Shown: piece after piece, positions 16,043-24,176 of the stretch
Position numbering within the stretch: the first letter of the stretch is position 1
How the letters are laid out: the number at the start of each line of letters is the position of its first letter
Assembly (NCBI RefSeq): GCF_020229735.1
Contig: NZ_CP083458.1
Coordinates: forward strand, 186,001 to 250,000
DNA: 64,000 nt
Origin: Deinococcus taeanensis
GTDB lineage: Bacteria > Deinococcota > Deinococci > Deinococcales > Deinococcaceae
Direction: 5' to 3'
Translations under genes and position numbers: made by a program
The notes under the pieces: model-generated
Database searches by the model: none
Told to the model about the DNA's origin: nothing
What the model saw: the letters and a program-made list of their open reading frames with translations, nothing else

Positions 16043-18148
16043 TCACGACACGCTCAGGGTTCCGCGCGCGGAAACCGGCGCGGGCAGGCGGGCGGGGTGC
16101 AGGGTGACGGGCGTGACCTTGAAGCCCGGCATGCGCGAATGCGGGTCGAGGGCGTGAGGGTCGGTCAGGAGGTTGGCGGTTTCAGGCCAGTGAAACGAGA
16201 TGAACACCGTGTCGGGCCGCAGGCCGGGCGTCAGGGCGACGGGCGCGGTCGCCTGTCCGTGCGGGGTGCGCAGCGTGACGAGGTCCCCGGCGCCCAGGCC
16301 GTGTTCACGGGCGGTCTCGGGATGGATCTGCACGCTCTGCTCGGCTTTCAGCGCGGGGTTGCGGCGGGTCTGGGTGCCGCTCTGATACTGATTCCCGAGC
16401 CGGCCGGTGGTCAGGTGCAGCGCGCGCGGCGCCGCCTCCGGCGCGCGCAGCTGCGGGACGTGCAGGGTGGCGAGGCCATCTGACGTGGGGTAGGTGGGCG
16501 CGTAGGCGTACGGCGTGTCGGGGCCGCCGGCGTGCTTCACGGGCCACTGGGCACTCGCCCGGTCGAGCCGTTCGGCACTCAGGCCGCTGTAGTCGGCTTT
16601 TCCGCCGCGGGTGGCGCGGAAGAACTCGCTCTGCAGTTCGCCGAAGGTGGAGAACGTGAAGCCGTGCGGTGCGCCGGCGGCGTGGGCCAGGTCGCACAGG
16701 ATGCGCCAGTCCTCGCGCGCCGCGCCGGGCGGCGTCACGGCGCGCCGGCGGCGCTGCACCCGCCCTTCGAGGTTGGTGGTGGTGCCTTCCTCCTCGCACC
16801 ACATGCTGCCCGGCAGCACCAGGGTGGCCAGCTGCGCCGTCTCGCTGGGCAGGAAATCAATCACGATCAGGTGCTTCAGGGCCTGGAGGCGCCCGGTGAC
16901 GTGCCCGGTTCCGGCGGCACTCACCACCGGGTTGGACCCCAGGACGATCAGCGCGTCGATGCCGCCGGGGCCAGGAGCGCCGCAGGCGTTCAGGAGTTCC
17001 TGCGCGGTGTGGCCGGGCTGCGGCAGGTGGTCCGGCGTGACGCCCCACAGGGCGGCCATGTCGGCCCGGTGCTGCGGGTCGCGCAGGGAGCGGGCGCCGG
17101 GCAGCTGGTCGTTCTTCTGGCCGTGTTCGCGTCCCCCCTGCCCGTTCCCCTGGCCAGTCAGGGTGCCGAATCCCGCGCCGGGTTTCCCGAAGTGCCCAGT
17201 CAGGAACGCCAGGTTCAGCCACGCCTGAACCGTGTCGGTGCCGTGCAGGTGCTGTTCGGGGCCGCGTCCGGTGAGGATCAGAGGCGCGCGGGCCTCCGCG
17301 TACGCGCGGGCCAGGGCGACGACGTCGGCCTCAGGGAGGCCGCAGTCATGGGCGACCCGGGCAGGGGGGTAGTCCGCGGCGTGCGCCAGGACCTCCGCAG
17401 CGCCGTGCGCCGGCGCCGTGGGCTGAACGCGGCCCCAGGCCTGCATCAGGTGCAGCAGGCCCAGGGCGAGCAGGCCGTCCGTGCCCGGGCGCGGGGCGAG
17501 GTGCCGGCCGGCCACCCGGGCGGTGGTGGTGGCGCGCGGGTCGATGGCGTACACGGCGCCGCCGCGGTCCTTGGCGCCTTTGAGGTACTGCATCAGGGGG
17601 GGGAGGGTCTCGGCGACATTCGCGCCGATCAGGAGGATCAGGTCGCTGCGCACCATGTCGCCGAGCGGGAAGCCCAGGCCGCGGTCGTACCCCACGGTGC
17701 GGTTCAGGGCGGTGCTGGCGCTGGCCATGCAGTACCGGCCGTTGTAGTCGATGTGCGGGGTGCGCAGGGCCACGCGGGCGAACTTGCCCAGCAGGTAGGT
17801 CTTCTCGTTGGTGAGGCTGCCGCTGCCGAACACGCCGATCCGTTCGGGCTGGGTCTGAACGAGGGGGCTCAGGGCCGTGCGGACGTACGCGAGGGCCTCG
17901 TCCCAGCTGACGGGGGTGAGCTGCCCGCCTTTGCGCAGCAGCGGCTGCGTGAGGCGTTCCGGGTGACGCAGGTCGTTCAGGGCGGCGAGGCCTTTTTTGC
18001 AGACGGTGCCGTGCGCAACCGGGCAGTCCCGGGTAGGGGTGACCTTGACGGGCAGGCCGCGTTCCAGGTGCAGATCGAAGTTGCACTGCACGGCGCAGTA
18101 GGGACAGGTGGTCCGGACAGTGGGGGTGTGCAGGGTCGCCTGGCTCAT
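16043..18148 (-). CDS. nasA: Assimilatory nitrate reductase, molybdopterin catalytic subunit
   Basis: A 701-residue cytoplasmic Mo-bis-MGD enzyme without a Tat signal. The N-terminal 4Fe-4S site has Cys in CPYCAVQC and the fourth in TVCKKGL. The molybdopterin domain shows SGSLTNEK-like and IGANVAETLPP segments, LNLAFLTGHFG, a GQGNGQGGREHGQ loop, and a C-terminal beta-barrel domain with TTGRLGNQYQSGTQTR. It reduces nitrate to nitrite. No dedicated reductase subunit is adjacent, so electrons probably come from ferredoxin or an unlinked flavoprotein. The ATG lies 6 bases after a -10 element and has no Shine-Dalgarno, hence probably leaderless. It is divergent from nirB. Confidence 0.92.
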   Translation of the reverse strand: MSQATLHTPTVRTTCPYCAVQCNFDLHLERGLPVKVTPTRDCPVAHGTVCKKGLAALNDLRHPERLTQPLLRKGGQLTPVSWDEALAYVRTALSPLVQTQPERIGVFGSGSLTNEKTYLLGKFARVALRTPHIDYNGRYCMASASTALNRTVGYDRGLGFPLGDMVRSDLILLIGANVAETLPPLMQYLKGAKDRGGAVYAIDPRATTTARVAGRHLAPRPGTDGLLALGLLHLMQAWGRVQPTAPAHGAAEVLAHAADYPPARVAHDCGLPEADVVALARAYAEARAPLILTGRGPEQHLHGTDTVQAWLNLAFLTGHFGKPGAGFGTLTGQGNGQGGREHGQKNDQLPGARSLRDPQHRADMAALWGVTPDHLPQPGHTAQELLNACGAPGPGGIDALIVLGSNPVVSAAGTGHVTGRLQALKHLIVIDFLPSETAQLATLVLPGSMWCEEEGTTTNLEGRVQRRRRAVTPPGAAREDWRILCDLAHAAGAPHGFTFSTFGELQSEFFRATRGGKADYSGLSAERLDRASAQWPVKHAGGPDTPYAYAPTYPTSDGLATLHVPQLRAPEAAPRALHLTTGRLGNQYQSGTQTRRNPALKAEQSVQIHPETAREHGLGAGDLVTLRTPHGQATAPVALTPGLRPDTVFISFHWPETANLLTDPHALDPHSRMPGFKVTPVTLHPARLPAPVSARGTLSVS

Positions 18149-18154
18149 GCGGTC

Positions 18155-18183
18155 ACCATGGCGGCGTCCGGGACCGAAGTCAA
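18155..18183 (-). promoter_or_regulatory. Leaderless promoter of nasA
   Basis: -35 TTGACT (18178-18183), 17-base spacer, -10 CATGGT (18155-18160), 6 bases to the ATG. The geometry is identical to the copZ promoter although the -10 is weaker. Confidence 0.55.
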
Positions 18184-18285
18184 GGCCAATTCTGCAACTC
18201 GTCTACTATTTTCTGTACAAGTACGCTGAATTTACGGCGTTTTCCGCTCCATATGCTCCACTTTTGCATTCTGTTCTTATTTTTC
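18184..18285. promoter_or_regulatory. AT-rich control region between nasA and nirB
   Basis: The centre of the divergent spacer is markedly AT-rich for this genome and contains GTACAAGTAC, in which two GTAC tetramers are separated by two bases. A nitrate, nitrite or nitrogen regulator would be expected to bind here. I cannot assign a known consensus. Confidence 0.35.
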
Positions 18286-18314
18286 TTGACAAATTGCACA
18301 ACTCCCCGTTAACT
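18286..18314 (+). promoter_or_regulatory. Promoter of the nirB operon
   Basis: Perfect -35 TTGACA (18286-18291), 17-base spacer, -10 TTAACT (18309-18314). A leader of about 55 bases carries ACGGAGG before the nirB GTG. Confidence 0.75.
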
Positions 18315-18376
18315 GTGCGCAGCGATGACGAGCACCCCGCCCGTCATTCCTTCCCACCTGAACGGAGGCCACCCGC

Positions 18377-20920
18377 GTGCTCAACCCCCATCACACCCCC
18401 CACATCGTGATCATCGGCAACGGCATGGTCGGCCACTGCCTCGTCGAGACCCTGCGCGACGCCGCGCCGCACAGCGCCCTGCACCTCACCGTGATCAGCG
18501 AGGAACCCAGGCTCGCCTATGACCGCGTGCACCTCAGCAGCCACTTCGATCAGCCGCGCCCGGACCTCGCGCTCGCCACACCGGAGACCTACGCCGCCCA
18601 GGGCGTGCAGGTCGTGTACGGCCGGGCCGGGCACGTCGACCTGCGCAGGCGCACCGTTCAGGTCAACGACCAGAGCGTCCCCTACGACGCTCTGGTCTTC
18701 GCCACCGGCTCGTTCCCCTTCGTTCCGCCCGTCCCCGGCCGTGACGCCCAGGGCTGCTTCGTGTACCGCACCCTCAACGACCTGGACGCCATCCGCGCGG
18801 CGGCCGACGGCGCCCGCACCGGCGTGGTGATCGGCGGGGGGCTGCTGGGCCTGGAAGCGGCCGGCGCACTGCGCAAACTCGGCCTCAGGACCCACGTGGT
18901 GGAGTTCGCGCCGCACCTCATGCCCGCGCAGCTGGACGCGGAGGGTGGCGCCACCCTGCGCCGCACCATTGAGGCCATGGGCATCACCGTGCACACCGCC
19001 ACCGCGACCCGGCAGGTGCGCGCCGGTCCGCAGGGCCGCGTGACCGGCCTGGAGTTCGAAGGCGGCGACACCCTGGACGCCGAGGTGGTGGTGTTCTCCG
19101 CCGGCATTCGCCCCCGCGACGACCTGGCCCGCGCGGCCGGCCTGAAGGTGGGGGAACGGGGCGGCATTGAGATCAGTGACGCCACGCGCACCAGTGACCC
19201 GCACGTGTACGCCGTGGGCGAGTGCGCCCTGCATGCCGGGCGGATCTACGGCCTGGTGGCCCCCGGGTACCAGATGGCCAGGGTGGCTGCCACGAACCTG
19301 CTGCGCGACCTGGGCCTGTCGGACGCGCCCGAAGCGCACTTCCGAGGCGCGGACCTGAGCACCCGGCTGAAACTGCTGGGCGTGGAGGTCGGGTCGTTCG
19401 GCGACGCGAAGGGCGTCACGCCCGGGTCCCGGAGCGTGTCCCTGAGTGACAACGTGCGCGGCACGTACAGCCGCCTGGTGCTGTCCGGTGACGGCCGGCA
19501 GGTGCTGGGCGGCCTGCTGGTCGGCGACACCGCCCGGTACGCGGACCTGCTGGACCTCACCGTGAGCGGCGCGCCGCTGACCGTGCCGCCCGAGACGCTG
19601 ATTGTTCCGCCGGCGCCGGGTGGGGCCGCCGTGAGCCGCGACGCGCTCGTGTGCTCCTGCGAGAACGTCCGCGAGAGCGCCATCTGCGGCGCCGTGCAGG
19701 GCGGCGCGCGGGACGTCGCCGCCCTGAAGAAATGCACGGGCGCCGGCACCGGCTGCGGCGGGTGCGTGCCGTCCCTGAGCGGCCTGCTGCACAGCGAACT
19801 GCGGCGTCTCGGGGAGCAGGTCACGAACCACCTGTGCGAGCACTACCCGTACTCCCGGCAGGAACTGTTCGACCTGATCCGCGTCCGGGGGCTGCGCTCC
19901 TGGGCGGAGGTGCTGGCCGCGCACGGCTCGGGGCACGGCTGCGAGGTGTGCAAACCGGCGGTGGGCAGTATTCTCGCCAGCCTGCACGGCGAACTGGTGC
20001 TCAGCCCAGCCCACGCCCCCGTGCAGGACACGAACGACGCGTTCCTGGCGAACATTCAGAAGAACGGCACGTACTCGGTGGTGCCGCGCATCCCGGGCGG
20101 CGAGGTCACGGCCGACGGCCTGATTGCCATTGGTGAGGTGGCGCGCCGGTTCGGGCTGTACTGCAAACTCACCGGAGGGCAGCGCATTGACCTGCTGGGC
20201 GCCCACCGGGACGACCTGCCGGCCATCTGGGAGGCGCTGATCGCCGCGGGCTTTGAGAGCGGGCACGCGTACGGCAAGAGCCTGCGGACCGTGAAAAGCT
20301 GCGTGGGCAGCACCTGGTGCCGCTACGGCGTGCAGGATTCCACCGGGCTTGCCATCCGCCTGGAACTGCGGTACCGGGGGCTGCGCAGTCCGCACAAACT
20401 CAAAAGTGGCGTCTCTGGGTGCACCCGCGAGTGCGCCGAGGCGCGCAGCAAGGATTTCGGCATCATCGCCACCGAGAAAGGCTGGAACGTGTACGTTGGC
20501 GGGAACGGCGGCGTGACGCCCAGGCACGCCACGCTGCTGGCCGCGGACCTCACCGAGCCGGAAGTGATCACGCTGCTCGACCGGTACCTGATGTTCTACG
20601 TCCGGACCGCCGACCGGCTGCAGCGCACGTCGGCGTGGCTGGAGCAGCTCGACGGGGGGCTGGATTACCTGCGCGCCGTGATCATCGACGACCGGCTGGG
20701 CCTGTGCGCCGAGCTGGACGCAGAAATGGCCCGGCATGTGGCCGCGTACCAGGATGAGTGGGCGGCGGCGGTGAACGACCCCGCCATCCGCGACCGGTTC
20801 CGCACGTTCGTGAACAGTGACGCCCGCGACCCGGGCATTGAGTGGGTCGATGAGCGCGGCCAGATCCGACCCGCGGATCTGGAGCGCCTGACCCCGCTGC
20901 CCATGCTAGGCGGCGACTGA
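18377..20920 (+). CDS. nirB: Nitrite reductase large subunit, siroheme-containing
   Basis: An 847-residue NAD(P)H-dependent assimilatory nitrite reductase. Domains: an FAD/NAD-binding pyridine-nucleotide-disulfide part (IVIIGNGMVGH at residues 9-19, VVIGGGLLGLEA near 150); a BFD-type 2Fe-2S domain with CSCENVRES and CTGAGTGCGGC; a second Cys-containing linker (GHGCEVCKP); and the sulfite/nitrite reductase core. In the core the 4Fe-4S/siroheme ligands are CVGSTWC and SGCTRECAEA. It catalyses nitrite to ammonium. The start is a GTG with an ACGGAGG site. It heads nirB-nirD-hemD, divergent from nasA. Confidence 0.95.
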   Translation: MLNPHHTPHIVIIGNGMVGHCLVETLRDAAPHSALHLTVISEEPRLAYDRVHLSSHFDQPRPDLALATPETYAAQGVQVVYGRAGHVDLRRRTVQVNDQSVPYDALVFATGSFPFVPPVPGRDAQGCFVYRTLNDLDAIRAAADGARTGVVIGGGLLGLEAAGALRKLGLRTHVVEFAPHLMPAQLDAEGGATLRRTIEAMGITVHTATATRQVRAGPQGRVTGLEFEGGDTLDAEVVVFSAGIRPRDDLARAAGLKVGERGGIEISDATRTSDPHVYAVGECALHAGRIYGLVAPGYQMARVAATNLLRDLGLSDAPEAHFRGADLSTRLKLLGVEVGSFGDAKGVTPGSRSVSLSDNVRGTYSRLVLSGDGRQVLGGLLVGDTARYADLLDLTVSGAPLTVPPETLIVPPAPGGAAVSRDALVCSCENVRESAICGAVQGGARDVAALKKCTGAGTGCGGCVPSLSGLLHSELRRLGEQVTNHLCEHYPYSRQELFDLIRVRGLRSWAEVLAAHGSGHGCEVCKPAVGSILASLHGELVLSPAHAPVQDTNDAFLANIQKNGTYSVVPRIPGGEVTADGLIAIGEVARRFGLYCKLTGGQRIDLLGAHRDDLPAIWEALIAAGFESGHAYGKSLRTVKSCVGSTWCRYGVQDSTGLAIRLELRYRGLRSPHKLKSGVSGCTRECAEARSKDFGIIATEKGWNVYVGGNGGVTPRHATLLAADLTEPEVITLLDRYLMFYVRTADRLQRTSAWLEQLDGGLDYLRAVIIDDRLGLCAELDAEMARHVAAYQDEWAAAVNDPAIRDRFRTFVNSDARDPGIEWVDERGQIRPADLERLTPLPMLGGD

Positions 20921-20981
20921 CCGTGGGCCGTGACGTCCCGCTGACCTGCCGCCTGCACCCTGCACTCAAGGAGGACCGCCC

Positions 20982-21350
20982 ATGACCCTCACCCAGTCCC
21001 CTTCCGTTCCGACACTCCCCTGGACGCGCGTGTGCGCCCTGGCCGACATTCTTCCCGGCACCGGCGTGTGCGCCCTGGTTCACGGTGAGCAGGTCGCGGT
21101 CTTTCACCTGGCCGGCCGGGTGTTCGCCCTGAGCAACCGCGACCCGTTCACCGGCGCCAACGTCCTGTCCCGGGGCCTGACCGGCAGTTACGTCCGCGGC
21201 GGGCAGACGCGGTTCAAGGTCGCCTCGCCCCTGCTGAAACATGCTTTCGACCTGGAAACCGGAGAAAGTCTCGATGTTCCTGGTGTGCACGTCCCGGTGT
21301 ACGCCGCCCGCACCGAAGGAGGTGACGTATGGACTGGTTCGCTGGCCTGA
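20982..21350 (+). CDS. nirD: Nitrite reductase small subunit, Rieske-like
   Basis: A 122-residue NirD. The fold is Rieske-like, but the canonical Cys-His cluster ligands are absent, as usual for NirD. Typical blocks are VCALVHGEQVAVFHL, RVFALSNRDPFTGANVLS and FDLETGESLD. It pairs with NirB. The ATG at 20982 has an AAGGAGG site. Its last 22 bases overlap the start of the uroporphyrinogen synthase gene. Confidence 0.93.
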   Translation: MTLTQSPSVPTLPWTRVCALADILPGTGVCALVHGEQVAVFHLAGRVFALSNRDPFTGANVLSRGLTGSYVRGGQTRFKVASPLLKHAFDLETGESLDVPGVHVPVYAARTEGGDVWTGSLA

Positions 21351-22162
21351 ACGTCTTGAGTCTGGAGTCCCGGCGGAACGAGGAAATGCAGACCCTGATC
21401 CGCAAGTACGGCGGCACCCCCCAGGTCGCGCCCAGCATGCGCGAAATGAAACTGGACCTGAGTGGGCCCCTGGCGCAGTTCGAGCGGGACCTGGAGGCCG
21501 GGGACGTTCACGCGCTGGCGTGCCTCACCGGCGTCGGCACCCGCATGTTCCTCAAGGAACTCGCCGCCCGCGACCCCCGCGCCCTGGACGCCCTGCAGCA
21601 CCTGCCGCTGATCGCGCGCGGCACCAAACCGGCCCAGGCGCTCAAGACCTTCGGCCTCCAGGGTGTCAGCGTGCCCAAGCCCTGCACCTGGCACGAAGTC
21701 ACCGACCACCTGCTGGCCACCCTCACCCGCGGTCAGCACGCCGTGATCCTCGAGTACGGCGAGGCAGTCCCCACCGCCATGCGCCGTGACCTCGCCTACG
21801 CCGGCATTCGCGTTACCAGTATTCCCGTGTACCGCTGCGCTTTTCCTCAGGACGCGGCGCCACTCGCGCGCGCCGTGCGGGACGTGGTGCTGGGCGGCCC
21901 GGACATTCTGCTGCTGTCGAGCGGCACCCAGATCCTGCATTTTCTCAAGTACGCCGAGAAACTTGGCCTGCTTGAGGAAGCCCGCGCGGGCCTGAACCGG
22001 CTGGTGGTGGTCAGCATCGGCCCGGCCTGCAGTGAGGCGGCCGCCGATCTGGGCCTGCGGATCGACCTGGAAGCCAACCCGCACAAAATGGGCATTCTTG
22101 TGCGCCTCGCCGCCGAGCATGGCCCTGCGCTGATCGCCCGGCGGCTTCAGCGCGCCGGCTGA
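21329..22162 (+). CDS. hemD: Uroporphyrinogen-III synthase
   Basis: A 277-residue HemD-family protein with two alternating Rossmann-like halves. Typical sequence includes VLSLESRRNEEMQTLI at the N-terminus, the CLTGVGTRMF block, and SSGTQILHFLKYAEKLGL and VVSIGPACSEAAADLGL toward the end. It makes uroporphyrinogen III, the precursor of siroheme needed by NirB, so its place in the nitrite operon is logical. A strong GAAGGAGG site lies inside the end of nirD, and the reading frames overlap by 22 bases, favouring coupled translation. It could be a second, dedicated copy. Confidence 0.9.
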   Translation: MDWFAGLNVLSLESRRNEEMQTLIRKYGGTPQVAPSMREMKLDLSGPLAQFERDLEAGDVHALACLTGVGTRMFLKELAARDPRALDALQHLPLIARGTKPAQALKTFGLQGVSVPKPCTWHEVTDHLLATLTRGQHAVILEYGEAVPTAMRRDLAYAGIRVTSIPVYRCAFPQDAAPLARAVRDVVLGGPDILLLSSGTQILHFLKYAEKLGLLEEARAGLNRLVVVSIGPACSEAAADLGLRIDLEANPHKMGILVRLAAEHGPALIARRLQRAG

Positions 22163-22172
22163 CCTGCACCGC

Positions 22173-22206
22173 ACGGCCCCGGCCCCTGAACGAGGGCCGG
22201 GGCCGT
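22173..22206. terminator. Terminator of the nirB operon
   Basis: A 13-base stem, ACGGCCCCGGCCC paired with GGGCCGGGGCCGT, with an 8-base loop, followed by TTTCCC on the plus strand. It lies between convergent genes. Confidence 0.85.
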
Positions 22207-22213
22207 TTCCCGT

Positions 22214-22498
22214 TCAGCGGAAAGGAACCGGCGTTCCGACCGGGGCCGGGTGGTGGGTGACGACGCCGTGATCCACGTTCAGGCGCAGCACTTCCCCCAC
22301 GTGGAAGGGGAGAATCACGCTGGCGTCGGGCGCCGTGGTGTCCAGGTGGGCCGGGTGGCCGTCAATTTCCAGGGTGGTGCGGCCGCCGAGGGTGCAGACG
22401 CGCAGAGCCACCCGCTGACCAGGCGTGAAGCGGGCGTCGGTGCTGGTGAGGATCACTCCGATGCGGGCCTCAGCGTTCGCACGGGACAGGTGAATCAT
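22214..22498 (-). CDS. Small protein of unknown function next to the nitrite operon
   Basis: A 94-residue protein I do not recognise. Composition suggests an all-beta barrel: short strands such as VALRVCTLGGRTTLEIDG, ASVILPFHVGEVLRLNV and a terminal proline-rich tail. The FTPGQRVALRV phrase resembles OB/TOBE-like small-molecule binding folds, which would fit a molybdate or anion binding role near nasA, but this is weak. There is one Cys. The ATG has a very good GGAGGTGACC site. It stands alone, convergent with hemD. Confidence 0.65.
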   Translation of the reverse strand: MIHLSRANAEARIGVILTSTDARFTPGQRVALRVCTLGGRTTLEIDGHPAHLDTTAPDASVILPFHVGEVLRLNVDHGVVTHHPAPVGTPVPFR

Positions 22499-22613
22499 GG
22501 GGTCACCTCCTTCACGCAGTGTGGGGGGCGCACATGGCGTGACCCTGCGAATTGCGTGAACGGCTCCAGTCCCGCCCGCTTATGCGCAGGTCACCTTCAG
22601 TCCCTGGGGCCGG

Positions 22614-23066
22614 TCAGCCGTCCGGATCGCTGTTCGGTGCAGGCAGGGCGCCGCCCGTGAACCGTTTGGTGAGCCACCGGTCGAAGCGGGCAAGGTTGTC
22701 CGCCTGCCGTTCATAGGCGTCGTGAATGGTGCGCAGTTTCACCTGCAGGGTCTGCAGGCGCTCGTCGCTGACGGGAATGTCCGCCCGGCTCCAGTCGCGG
22801 CGGTACACGCCGTTGATGTCGTGCGTGGCGCGGCGCAGCGTCACCGCGTCCCGCGCCTCTTCGAGCGTGAGGCCCAGGGCGCGCAGGTCGATCAGGTCCC
22901 GCAGGAGGCGCAGCGCGTACGGGCCGTACAGCGCGCGGCCGGAGGCGGTGACGTGGTCGGGAACCAGCAGCTGCAGTTCGGCGTAGTGCATCACCGTGCG
23001 GCGGGTCACGCCGGCCGCACGGGCGAGCTCGGCAGTGGTGTAGTACGTGGCGCTGGGGTCGGTCAC
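22614..23066 (-). CDS. MerR-family transcriptional regulator
   Basis: A 150-residue regulator with the N-terminal winged helix typical of MerR (YTTAELARAAGVTRRTVMHYAELQLL, shown here in part) and a dimerisation helix rich in Leu/Arg. The C-terminal part has no Cys, so it is not a metal sensor of the MerR/CueR type. Its GTG start overlaps the oxidoreductase stop by GTGA, so the two form one transcript. It may autoregulate that operon in response to an electrophile, quinone or ligand. Confidence 0.85.
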   Translation of the reverse strand: MTDPSATYYTTAELARAAGVTRRTVMHYAELQLLVPDHVTASGRALYGPYALRLLRDLIDLRALGLTLEEARDAVTLRRATHDINGVYRRDWSRADIPVSDERLQTLQVKLRTIHDAYERQADNLARFDRWLTKRFTGGALPAPNSDPDG

Positions 23067-24037
23067 GGGGTGAGAATCACCTTCCCGGTCACGCGGCGCT
23101 CCAGCAGGTCCCGCAGGGCGCGTGGGGCGTCCTCGAGCGGGTAGCGGGCGCTGATGAGCGGCGTGATGGTGCCCTCCGTCACCCAGGTGGCAAGCTGCTG
23201 AAGGTGCCGGGCGTTGCCGCGCGGGTCGCGCCGGGCGTACTCGCCCCAGAAAACGCCCACCACCGACGCGCCCTTGAGCAGCGGGAGGTTCAACGGCAGC
23301 TTCGGGATTTCGCCCCCTGCAAATCCCACCACAAGGTACCGGCCGCCCCAGGCGATGGCGCGGAAGGCACTTTCCGCCCAGCGGTCCCCGACAGGATCAA
23401 GAATGACGTCCACGCCCGCCTTGCCGGCGAGGGTCTTCAGGGCGTCCTTCAGGTCGGTGGTGGCGTAGTTGATGGTCTCATCGGCGCCGTGCGCGCGGGC
23501 GAGGGCGAGTTTCTCGTCGGTGCTGGCCGCGGCGATCACGCGCGCGCCGAGCGCCTTGCCGATCATGACGGCCGCGAGGCCCACGCCGCCGGCTGCGCCG
23601 AGGACAAGCAGGGTCTCCCCGGCTCTGAGCTGGCCGCGGTCGATCAGGGCGTGCATGACGGTGCCGTACGCGAGCGGGAGCGTGGCCGCCACGCCGAACT
23701 CCAGCGTGTCGGGCAGAGGCAGCGTGGCGGCGGCCGGGGCAATCAGGTGCGTGGCGAAGGCGCCGGTGCCGGTGAACGCGGCGGCGCGCTGCCCCACGGT
23801 CAGGTGCGTGACGCCCTTGCCGACGGCCTCGATGATGCCGGCGGCCTCGGCACCCGGGGTGAACGGCAGGGGGGGGCGCACCTGGTACTGGCCCATGACC
23901 ATCAGCGCGTCAGGGTAGTTCACGCTGGCGGCGTGCACGCGCAGCAGAATCTCGCCGGGGCCGGGGGTGGGCGTGGGGTGCTCGGTGACGCTCAGGGTTT
24001 CGGGCTGATCGAAGCGGGTGCAGGTCAGGGCGCGCAT
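23063..24037 (-). CDS. NADPH:quinone oxidoreductase family (zinc-free MDR)
   Basis: A 324-residue medium-chain dehydrogenase/reductase. The N-terminal catalytic domain lacks zinc ligands (VNYPDALMVMGQYQ, FTPGAEAAGIIEAVG). The NADPH-binding domain has LVLGAAGGVGLAAV near residue 145. It most resembles QorA/zeta-crystallin type enzymes, which reduce quinones or enoyl ketones. I used the Met of MRALTCTRF with a GGAGGACCT site; ten upstream residues are open but unlikely. It is divergent from the long acyl-CoA dehydrogenase, so it could also be an enoyl-reductase in acyl metabolism. Confidence 0.9.
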   Translation of the reverse strand: MRALTCTRFDQPETLSVTEHPTPTPGPGEILLRVHAASVNYPDALMVMGQYQVRPPLPFTPGAEAAGIIEAVGKGVTHLTVGQRAAAFTGTGAFATHLIAPAAATLPLPDTLEFGVAATLPLAYGTVMHALIDRGQLRAGETLLVLGAAGGVGLAAVMIGKALGARVIAAASTDEKLALARAHGADETINYATTDLKDALKTLAGKAGVDVILDPVGDRWAESAFRAIAWGGRYLVVGFAGGEIPKLPLNLPLLKGASVVGVFWGEYARRDPRGNARHLQQLATWVTEGTITPLISARYPLEDAPRALRDLLERRVTGKVILTP

Positions 24038-24103
24038 AGGTCCTCCGGGGTGGGGTGGCGAGGTCATGAGGTGACCTCTGCATCTTAACGCGGGCGTTCA
24101 AAG

Positions 24104-24133
24104 TTGACGTGTACGGACACTTCCCCGTAGGCT
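24104..24133 (+). promoter_or_regulatory. Promoter of the long acyl-CoA dehydrogenase with the shared TTGACGTG element
   Basis: -35 TTGACG (24104-24109), 18-base spacer, -10 TAGGCT (24128-24133). The string TTGACGTGTACGG over the -35 closely matches TTGACGTGCACGT at the 6419 operon promoter. The leader is about 40 bases with GAGGAG before the ATG. Confidence 0.65.
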
Positions 24134-24176
24134 CGGAGCACCGAGCCGCATACACTTCACCTCCCGAGGAGCGACC

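Noticed and set aside
18344..20737. A 797-codon open frame opposite nirB, and similar long antisense frames opposite the peptide ABC genes (31066-33675, 33618-35990) and the ABC exporter (9422-11224)
   Set aside because: They exist because G/C-rich codon bias suppresses stops on the opposite strand. Their translations are His/Gly/Arg/Ala-rich and lack domain motifs, while the sense strands hold complete known families.
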